This document shows positions 58,072 through 64,000 of a stretch of 64,000 nucleotides of DNA, piece after piece. How positions within the stretch are numbered: position 1 is the stretch's first letter; every line of letters begins with the position of its first letter. The position numbers were made by a program, and so were the translations under genes. The notes below the pieces were generated by a model. That model was not told the DNA's origin. It made no database searches and worked only from the letters and a program-made list of their open reading frames with translations. Origin of the DNA: Agrilactobacillus yilanensis (GTDB lineage Bacteria; Bacillota; Bacilli; Lactobacillales; Lactobacillaceae); NCBI RefSeq assembly GCF_003946725.1, contig NZ_RHOY01000016.1, forward strand, positions 1-64,000. Reading direction: 5' to 3'.

Positions 58072-58851
58072 ATGGCCGTTTTATTGGATGTTAAAGATTT
58101 AACTAAAAATTTCGGTGGCCTGGCGGCAGTGTCAGATGTTAATTTGCATTTAGATGATAATGAGCTGGTGGCGCTAATTGGCCCCAACGGCGCTGGGAAA
58201 ACAACGCTATTTAATTTGATGACTGGGCAGACCCCGCCTTCTGAAGGCTCTATTTCTTTAAGAACCAACGAAGGAATGCAAGTTTTGAATGGTAAAAAAC
58301 CTTATCATATTGCGGATATGGGTTTAGCAAGAACGTTCCAAAATATCCGATTGTTTAAAGAATTAAGTGTATTGGATAATGTTTTAATTTCGATGACGAG
58401 CAAAAACAAAGAGAACTTCTTCGGCAGTTTAATTCGAACGCCTAATTTTTATAAAACTGAGGCGCGTTTACGTAAAGAAGCGCTGGATTTACTAGAAATT
58501 TTTGAAATGCAGGACTTAGCGGATACATTAGCTTCCAATATGCCTTATGGGGCACAGCGGCGCTTAGAGATTATCCGGGCTTTAGCAACAAAACCTAAAA
58601 TTTTATTTTTGGACGAACCAGCAGCCGGAATGAATCCGGAAGAAACGGCAGCTTTAACCGCAACGATTCGACAGATTCAAAAAGATTTTGGGATTACCGT
58701 TTTGCTAATTGAACATGATATGTCCTTAGTGATGAATGTGGCGGAACGCATTTATGTCTTGCAGTACGGGAAATTATTGGCGGAAGGCACGCCTAAAGAA
58801 ATTCAGTCTAACCAAGCGGTTATTGATGCTTATTTAGGAGGTGGCGTTTAA
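58072..58851 (+). CDS. livG: Branched-chain amino-acid ABC ATPase LivG
   Basis: This is the ATP-binding subunit, with 259 residues. The P-loop is GPNGAGKTT, the ABC signature is the degenerate MPYGAQRRLEI form typical of LivG, and Walker B is ILFLDEPAAGM. AAGGAGGG precedes the ATG. The stop overlaps livF. Confidence 0.93.
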   Translation: MAVLLDVKDLTKNFGGLAAVSDVNLHLDDNELVALIGPNGAGKTTLFNLMTGQTPPSEGSISLRTNEGMQVLNGKKPYHIADMGLARTFQNIRLFKELSVLDNVLISMTSKNKENFFGSLIRTPNFYKTEARLRKEALDLLEIFEMQDLADTLASNMPYGAQRRLEIIRALATKPKILFLDEPAAGMNPEETAALTATIRQIQKDFGITVLLIEHDMSLVMNVAERIYVLQYGKLLAEGTPKEIQSNQAVIDAYLGGGV

Positions 58852-59558
58852 TGTTACTACAGGTTAAAGATCTTTCAGTGAATTATGGCGTCATCCAAGC
58901 TGTTAAAGGCATTAATTTTGAAGTAAATGAAGGCGAGATTGTTTCGTTAATCGGTGCCAATGGGGCCGGAAAAAGTACGACGTTGCATGCAATTTCCGGT
59001 TTAATTCGGCCAAAAGCCGGTAAAATTTTGTATAATGACCGTGAGATTCAAAAAGAGAGTTCACAAAAGATTGTTTCCGGTGGGATTTCCCAAGTTCCGG
59101 AAGGTCGACATATATTTCCCGGGTTATCTGTGATGGAAAACTTACAGATGGGTGCTTTTTTACGAAAAGATCGGGATAAGGTAAAAAAGGATTATGCCAA
59201 TATTTTTGAACGTTTTCCAGTTTTGGAAGAACGTAAAAATCAAGATGCGGCCACGTTATCTGGTGGTGAACAGCAGATGTTAGCGATGGGCCGAGCTTTG
59301 ATGGCAGCGCCTAAATTATTGCTATTAGATGAACCGTCCATGGGTTTGGCGCCAATTTTTATTAATGAAATTTTTGATATTATTGAAGAAATCAAGCGAA
59401 ATGGGACGACGGTTTTGTTAATTGAGCAAAATGCGGCTAAGGCTTTGTCAATTGCGGATCGCGGGTATGTGTTGTCGGTCGGCAAGATTGTACTGAGTGG
59501 GACTGGGGCAGAATTATTAAGTAATGATGCCGTTCAAAAAGCCTATCTTGGCGGTTAA
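58851..59558 (+). CDS. livF: Branched-chain amino-acid ABC ATPase LivF
   Basis: This is the second ATPase, with 235 residues. The P-loop is GANGAGKSTT, the signature is LSGGEQQMLAMGRALM, and Walker B is LLLLDEPSMGL. It starts by overlapping the livG stop. Confidence 0.93.
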   Translation: MLLQVKDLSVNYGVIQAVKGINFEVNEGEIVSLIGANGAGKSTTLHAISGLIRPKAGKILYNDREIQKESSQKIVSGGISQVPEGRHIFPGLSVMENLQMGAFLRKDRDKVKKDYANIFERFPVLEERKNQDAATLSGGEQQMLAMGRALMAAPKLLLLDEPSMGLAPIFINEIFDIIEEIKRNGTTVLLIEQNAAKALSIADRGYVLSVGKIVLSGTGAELLSNDAVQKAYLGG

Positions 59559-59609
59559 TTAAAGTGATTTAAGGCGATGGCCTGGATGCTTAAAAGGAGG
59601 AATAAGGCG

Positions 59610-60266
59610 ATGAGTGTTTCAGATTTTATGACCACAACGTTAATTACGGTAACACCAGATGTGCGCATCAATGATGCCGTTGATTTAATGCGGACACATA
59701 AGATTCATCGCTTGCCAGTTGTCGATAATGGGCGATTGGTAGGCTTAGTAACACAGGGGATTATTGAAGCAGCTATGCCGTCAAAGGCGACGAGTTTAAG
59801 TGTTTATGAAATGAATTATTTATTAAATAAAACAACGGTTAAAGACGTGATGGAAAAAAGTGTACTGACCATTGCCCCAGCGGCTTCTTTAGAAGATGCC
59901 ATTTATAAAATGCGTCAATACAATATCGGTGTTTTACCAGTTTTAGATGCTCAAGGCCATTTACAAGGTATTATTACCAATAATGATATTTTTGATGCTT
60001 TCTTAGACTTAGCAGGTTACAATGCTGGGGGCACGCAAGTAGCGGTTAAGACGGAAAAAGATGAGGTTGGTTTCTTAGCTAAAGTCGGAGCGGCGTTAGC
60101 TGAAAATAAATACAGCATTTTGACATTAGTCGTTAACCGCCGGGCTAATGAGCAGATTATTCAGATTCATGTGGCGGCGACAGATCCGCAAGGCGTTAAA
60201 ACCGCTTTAGAGGCTGCTGGCTTTGAAGTCGTCCAAGCTGAGCTAGCTAAGAATGAAACAGATTAA
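59610..60266 (+). CDS. CBS-domain protein (AcuB-like) of the liv operon
   Basis: This 218-residue soluble protein has two CBS domains (about 1-60 and 77-130) and a C-terminal ACT-like domain (about 138-210, DEVGFLAKVGAALAENKYSI). CBS pairs bind adenine nucleotides and ACT domains often bind amino acids, so it is a plausible sensor for the liv transporter. This is an inference from context. The ATG at 59610 has AAGGAGG in front. An ATG 11 codons earlier is less well supported. Confidence 0.85.
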   Translation: MSVSDFMTTTLITVTPDVRINDAVDLMRTHKIHRLPVVDNGRLVGLVTQGIIEAAMPSKATSLSVYEMNYLLNKTTVKDVMEKSVLTIAPAASLEDAIYKMRQYNIGVLPVLDAQGHLQGIITNNDIFDAFLDLAGYNAGGTQVAVKTEKDEVGFLAKVGAALAENKYSILTLVVNRRANEQIIQIHVAATDPQGVKTALEAAGFEVVQAELAKNETD

Positions 60267-60319
60267 AAAGCGCTAGGCGGCTGTTAAATACAGCAATTAA
60301 GCTTTTAAAATAATAAACT

Positions 60320-60360
60320 AAAAAAGATCTAGGCCGAAAAACCGACTTAGATCTTTTTTA
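60320..60360. terminator. Bidirectional terminator after the liv operon
   Basis: AAAAAGATCTA and TAGATCTTTTT form a stem with T-runs on both strands, between the liv operon and the convergent fba gene. Confidence 0.85.
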
Positions 60361-60364
60361 AAGC

Positions 60365-60402
60365 AAAAAAATAAGACTAACAGTAATGTCAGTCTTATTG
60401 CT
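60365..60402 (-). terminator. Terminator after fba
   Basis: The minus strand gives AATAAGACTGACA and TGTTAGTCTTATT followed by T7. Confidence 0.85.
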
Positions 60403-60410
60403 TATGAAAT

Positions 60411-61292
60411 TTAGATGTTTTCAGGAACAAGTTTAACAGAAGGTGTACCGAACCATTCGATATGTTCTTCAACAGTGTTCTTGATAGCTTCTGTACCAGG
60501 TGCTAAGACTTTACGAGGATCAAAGCCTTTAGTTTCGTGGTCTTTGTTTTCTTCGATGTATTTACGGATTTCTTTTGCCCAAGCAATTTGTTGTTCAGTA
60601 TTAACGTTGACTTTAGCAACACCTAAGCCAATTGCTTTTTGAATTTGATCAACAGGGATGCCAGAACCACCATGTAATACTAATGGAATAGAAACAGCGT
60701 CTGTTAATTCTTTCAAACGGTCAAAGTTTAAACCTTGCCAGTTTGCAGGGTAAACACCGTGGATATTACCAATACCTGCAGCTAAGAAGTCGATGCCAGT
60801 AGCAGCTAATTGTTTAGCTTCTTCAACGTCAGCTAATTCACCAGCGCCGATGATACCGTCTTCTTCACCACCAATAGAACCTACTTCTGCTTCAACAGAA
60901 ATACCTTTAGCATGTGCTAAAGCAACAAGTTCTTTAGTCTTTTCTAAGTTTTCTTTGAAGTCTAAATCATGACCATCAAACATAACTGAGTTGTAACCAG
61001 CAGCGATTGCAGCTTTAGCAGCGTCGTAGTTACCATGATCTAAATGCATGATGATTGGGACTGTGATTTCCATTGATTTGATTGTGTCTTGAACTAAATG
61101 TTGTACAAGTTCGTAACCACCCATGTACTTAGCAGCACCCATAGAAGTTTGAATGATGATAGGCGCATTCTTTTCTTGAGCAGCAGCTAAGATTGCACGT
61201 GTCCATTCCAAGTTATTTGTGTTAAAAGCACCAATTGCGTAATGACCTTTTTGAGCACCTGCAACGATTTCTGTACCATGAACTAAAGACAT
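60411..61292 (-). CDS. fba: Fructose-bisphosphate aldolase, class II
   Basis: This Zn-dependent glycolytic aldolase has 293 residues. The metal ligands are in MHLDHGNYDAA and HGGSGIP, with EAEVGSIGGEEDG between. It uses highly optimised codons, as expected for a glycolytic gene. GGAGG precedes the ATG. It runs against the replication fork, which is unusual for so strongly expressed a gene. Confidence 0.96.
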   Translation of the reverse strand: MSLVHGTEIVAGAQKGHYAIGAFNTNNLEWTRAILAAAQEKNAPIIIQTSMGAAKYMGGYELVQHLVQDTIKSMEITVPIIMHLDHGNYDAAKAAIAAGYNSVMFDGHDLDFKENLEKTKELVALAHAKGISVEAEVGSIGGEEDGIIGAGELADVEEAKQLAATGIDFLAAGIGNIHGVYPANWQGLNFDRLKELTDAVSIPLVLHGGSGIPVDQIQKAIGLGVAKVNVNTEQQIAWAKEIRKYIEENKDHETKGFDPRKVLAPGTEAIKNTVEEHIEWFGTPSVKLVPENI

Positions 61293-61490
61293 TATATAGC
61301 CTCCAAATTAAAAAATTTTTATCATCGAGTTTAGTGTAGCATTTTTTTGGAAATAATGAAACAGATTTATGAAAAAACTTATTATCAAAGTCGAATTAAA
61401 GCCCTTACATGGCTAAACAACAGCGCTAAAGCCTATGAAAAGACAACACAAATGAAACAGCGTTATAAAGCGCTTAAGTCGCTGCAGATT

Positions 61491-62429
61491 TCAAAGTGTC
61501 TTTAATTTCCCTTTAAAGTCGGCTAATTTGTGATAACCTTTGGCGTTCATTATATCAGCTAACTCGGCAGCAAGGCGAGTAAAAACATCTGGCCCATCTT
61601 TCATCAATTGTGTGCCTACCTGGACTAAATCTGCCCCAGCCAATAAGTGGGCAAAAACATCTGCCCCATTTTCAATACCGCCGGTGCCAATAATGGCAAT
61701 TTCAGGGTTCAAACGTTGTCTAAAGGCATGCACATTGGCCAACGCTGTTGGTAAGACATAAGCGCCGCCTAAACCGCCAAAACCGCCTTTAGGCTTGATC
61801 GCAACGGTTTCAGAGTCCACGTCAATATACAAGCCGTTGCCAATACTGTTGATGGTATTGATGTAAGCTAGCGGATATTGATTTAAAATTTGGGCTACAA
61901 TATCGAATTGGGTTAAATCAAAGTAAGGTGGCAACTTTACCCCTAGTGGCTTGTGGAAACGCTCAAAAGCCGCAGCAAGCATCTTTTCAGTGGCTTCAAA
62001 GTCGTAAGCAACTTGTGGTTTACCCGGGACGTTGGGGCAAGATAGATTTAATTCGGTTAAACCATTAAAATCACTTTGATCGATAGTGCTCAGCATGTCC
62101 AAATCTTCGGCCATACTAATGCCGGCAACGGATAAAAATAGCGTCGGTACTGTCGGGTCGGCCTGTTTTTTAAGAACGTAGTCTAAATAATAAGCTAAAC
62201 CTTCATTGGGTAGACCCATAGAATTAATACTGCCTAGGGCTAAATTACGGTAGCGAGGTTCAGGATTGCCTGCTCGGTAATTGATTGTGGCACTTTTAGT
62301 CACTAAAGTACCGGCTTTAGAAGCCAGTAAATTATCTAATTCTTCTGTGGTATAACAATAGACACCGGAGGCATTCATCAGTGGTGTTTGGAAAGTATGG
62401 TCGTGGAAACTGGCAGTTAAATCAGCCAA
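61491..62429 (-). CDS. pyrD: Dihydroorotate dehydrogenase, class 1A (fumarate)
   Basis: PyrD oxidises dihydroorotate to orotate in pyrimidine synthesis, passing electrons to fumarate in class 1A. It has 312 residues. The FMN-binding TIM barrel has the active-site Cys in [11 protein letters not shown] (class 1 uses Cys where class 2 uses Ser). [15 protein letters not shown] and [12 protein letters not shown] are conserved class 1A features. It starts with TTG after GAAGGGAG. No other pyr genes are nearby. Confidence 0.92.
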   Translation of the reverse strand: MADLTASFHDHTFQTPLMNASGVYCYTTEELDNLLASKAGTLVTKSATINYRAGNPEPRYRNLALGSINSMGLPNEGLAYYLDYVLKKQADPTVPTLFLSVAGISMAEDLDMLSTIDQSDFNGLTELNLSCPNVPGKPQVAYDFEATEKMLAAAFERFHKPLGVKLPPYFDLTQFDIVAQILNQYPLAYINTINSIGNGLYIDVDSETVAIKPKGGFGGLGGAYVLPTALANVHAFRQRLNPEIAIIGTGGIENGADVFAHLLAGADLVQVGTQLMKDGPDVFTRLAAELADIMNAKGYHKLADFKGKLKTL

Positions 62430-62542
62430 TAGGAAAGACTCCCTTCAAAAATTAGGTTTAATTGTATTTAAGCATAATGCCCTAAGGCTTGCAATTATTG
62501 TTATAATGAAAAAACGAACAATGAAATCAGGTGAATCACAGA

Positions 62543-63718
62543 GTGAAAGGAAAACAGTTATTTTTAACGATTTTACTAGGGACTTTAAGTGCCTTTGGGC
62601 CATTGTCGCTAGATATGTATTTACCGGCACTGCCGGATTTACAGCAAGGGTTACAAACAACCCAATCTTTAGCACAGCTATCAATTACAGCCTGTTTGCT
62701 AGGCTTAGCCATTGGACAAGTGATTATTGGGCCAATTAGTGACCATTATGGTCGACGGTGGCCCCTATTAATTGGGGTGGCCTTATTTGCTGTGACCTCA
62801 TTTGTCATCGCGGGTGTGACGCAAATCAGTACACTCTTAATTTTACGATTTATTCAAGGCTTAGGTGGCTCTTCAGGACAAGTTTTATCCCGTTCAATTG
62901 CCCGGGATCAATTTTCGGGGAAACCGCTATCTAGATTTTTGGCGGTATTAATGGCGATTAATGGTATTTTTCCAATTATTGCGCCTTTATTTGGGGGCTT
63001 AGCCATCAAATTTACGAACTGGCAAGGGATTTTTGTGATTTTAGGTATTATTGGGATTATTTTAATTCTTTGTGTTTTATTCTTTTTACCGGAGAGTCTC
63101 GTCAAAGAAAAACGGACAGTCAGTTCCAGTCGGGCCTATCGAGAAATGGGCCTCTTATTGCGTTCTAGAAACTTTATGACTTATGTACTAACGCAAGGCT
63201 TTGTGATGGGCGCATTATTTATTTACATTGCCGGTTCAACTTTTGTTTTTCAAGGGCTGTACCACATGTCACCGCAGCTATTTAGTTTTATTTATGCCAT
63301 TAATGGCTTATCTATTGTCTTTGGTAGCCGTTTGGTAGGAACGTTGATCAATCGCTTTGAGGAAGAAACAATTTTAAAATATAGTATTTATGCGGGCGTT
63401 GGCATTGCGATTTTAATGAGTTTGAGTCTATTATTGCCGCCAAATCAGTATTTATTGATGATCGGTTTATTCTTAATTGTCTTTACTTTAGGCAGTGTGA
63501 ATACCGTAGCCACCTCAATTGCGATGAATTTAGAAGGCGACAAGGCTGGTGGGGCTTCGGCGTTATTAGGCTTAGCTATGAATGCCATTGGTGGTTTGGC
63601 TACACCGTTAGTCGGCTTGTTTAGCACCAACTCACAAGCGCCGATGGTTTTATTGATGTTAGCCACACAAATCATCGGTTTGTTGATTTATCGCTTTTTA
63701 CCTGAAAAAAGGGCGTGA
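62543..63718 (+). CDS. MFS drug efflux transporter (Bcr/CflA type)
   Basis: This 391-residue proton-driven exporter has 12 hydrophobic segments. The motif LSLDMYLPALPDL in the first segment is the Bcr/CflA signature, DHYGRRWPLL is MFS motif A, and RFIQGLGGSSGQVLSRSIARD is the next conserved stretch. GTG at 62543 has AGGTGA 8 nt upstream. A GTG four codons earlier overlaps that site. Typical Bcr/CflA substrates are bicyclomycin, tetracycline or chloramphenicol. The actual substrate is unknown. Confidence 0.88.
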   Translation: MKGKQLFLTILLGTLSAFGPLSLDMYLPALPDLQQGLQTTQSLAQLSITACLLGLAIGQVIIGPISDHYGRRWPLLIGVALFAVTSFVIAGVTQISTLLILRFIQGLGGSSGQVLSRSIARDQFSGKPLSRFLAVLMAINGIFPIIAPLFGGLAIKFTNWQGIFVILGIIGIILILCVLFFLPESLVKEKRTVSSSRAYREMGLLLRSRNFMTYVLTQGFVMGALFIYIAGSTFVFQGLYHMSPQLFSFIYAINGLSIVFGSRLVGTLINRFEEETILKYSIYAGVGIAILMSLSLLLPPNQYLLMIGLFLIVFTLGSVNTVATSIAMNLEGDKAGGASALLGLAMNAIGGLATPLVGLFSTNSQAPMVLLMLATQIIGLLIYRFLPEKRA

Positions 63719-63776
63719 CGGTCAAGGTTTTAGCTGATTTTTCGGGCTATATTTAGAGCTTAATGCAAAAAAAGGC

Positions 63777-63807
63777 ACAAAAAAAACCACCATATGGTGG
63801 TTTTTTT
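63777..63807. terminator. Bidirectional terminator before csp
   Basis: AAAAAACCACCAT/ATGGTGGTTTTTT is a near-perfect palindrome with T-runs on both strands, between the exporter and the convergent cold-shock gene. Confidence 0.9.
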
Positions 63808-63824
63808 AAAATCAGAAATTCTGA

Positions 63825-64000
63825 TTAAAGTTTAGTAACGTTAGCAGCTTGTGGGCCACGATCGCTTTCTTCAACGTCAAAAGAAACTTTTTGACCTTCG
63901 TCAAGACTCTTGTAACCGTCACCTTGGATAGCTGAGAAGTGAACGAAAATGTCGTTGCCTTCGTCAGTAGTAATAAAGCCATAGCCTTTGTCTGCGTTAA
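63825..64000 (-). CDS. csp: Cold-shock protein (partial, cut by window end)
   Basis: The C-terminal 58 or so residues of a CspA-type RNA chaperone are visible on the minus strand. The RNP-1 KGYGFI and RNP-2 DIFVHFSAI motifs are present, and the protein ends ANVTKL. About eight N-terminal residues lie beyond the window. Such genes are usually monocistronic and strongly expressed. Confidence 0.95.
   Translation of the reverse strand, partial: NADKGYGFITTDEGNDIFVHFSAIQGDGYKSLDEGQKVSFDVEESDRGPQAANVTKL

Overview
The window is the replication-origin region of a low-GC Gram-positive chromosome, most likely a member of the Lactobacillaceae (former Lactobacillus). The evidence is the order rnpA-rpmH-[oriC]-dnaA-dnaN-yaaA-recF-gyrB-gyrA-rpsF-ssb-rpsR and, further left, gdpP-rplI-dnaB; a MucBP-type sortase-anchored surface protein; a Met-specific T-box; and a citrate fermentation cluster of the Enterococcus/Lactobacillus type. 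I cannot name the genus or species. On the + strand, genes left of the origin are visibly C-rich and genes right of it G-rich, as expected for a strand-bias flip at oriC (about 45.4-45.9 kb).

Layout. 0-5 kb: most of a histidine operon (hisB-H-A-F-I-E, then hisC), interrupted by a family of long hairpin repeats. 5-8 kb: NADH dehydrogenase and purA. 7.9-10.9 kb: a large cell-wall protein with 156-bp tandem repeats and an unusual FPHTG sorting motif. 11-16.3 kb: an unknown four-module protein, dnaB, rplI and gdpP. 16.5-28.1 kb: citrate metabolism, with a CitO-like GntR regulator, citG, a small unknown gene, a CitMHS transporter read the other way, then a ten-gene operon oadH-oadD-oadB-(small OadG-like)-citC-D-E-F-X-oadA. 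28.1-31 kb: a candidate structured RNA, a T-box leader, metA and metY. 30.9-31.5 kb: a second array of the hairpin repeats. 31.5-34.7 kb: two membrane proteins and an aldo/keto reductase. 34.7-45.4 kb: the leftward origin-proximal block. 45.4-45.9 kb: oriC with seven DnaA boxes. 45.9-51.7 kb: rpmH, rnpA, yidC, jag, mnmE and mnmG. 51.8-54.3 kb: a PadR regulator with a membrane partner, a HAD phosphatase and a GntR regulator. 54.9-60.3 kb: a branched-chain amino-acid ABC transporter (livJHMGF) with a CBS-domain protein. 60.4-64 kb: fba, pyrD, a Bcr/CflA-type efflux pump and a cold-shock gene cut by the window end.

How the parts work together. Citrate enters through the CitMHS carrier and citrate lyase (CitDEF, matured by CitC, CitG and CitX) splits it to acetate and oxaloacetate. 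A membrane oxaloacetate decarboxylase (OadA, OadB, OadD plus two small subunits) makes pyruvate and exports Na+. The GntR regulator, two 18-bp repeats and a cre-like site upstream of oadH suggest citrate induction plus catabolite repression. MetA and MetY form homocysteine from homoserine through O-acetylhomoserine under a methionine T-box.

The most unusual feature is a family of hairpin repeats of about 117 bp (three copies at 3.5-3.8 kb, five at 30.9-31.5 kb, one cut by the window start). Arm sequences differ between copies but stay self-complementary, and the core and end motifs are fixed. Other points worth a look are an OadG subunit apparently split into two small genes, a candidate RNA of about 95 nt upstream of the T-box, a promoter-plus-terminator unit before mnmE, and an unknown protein built from four similar modules.
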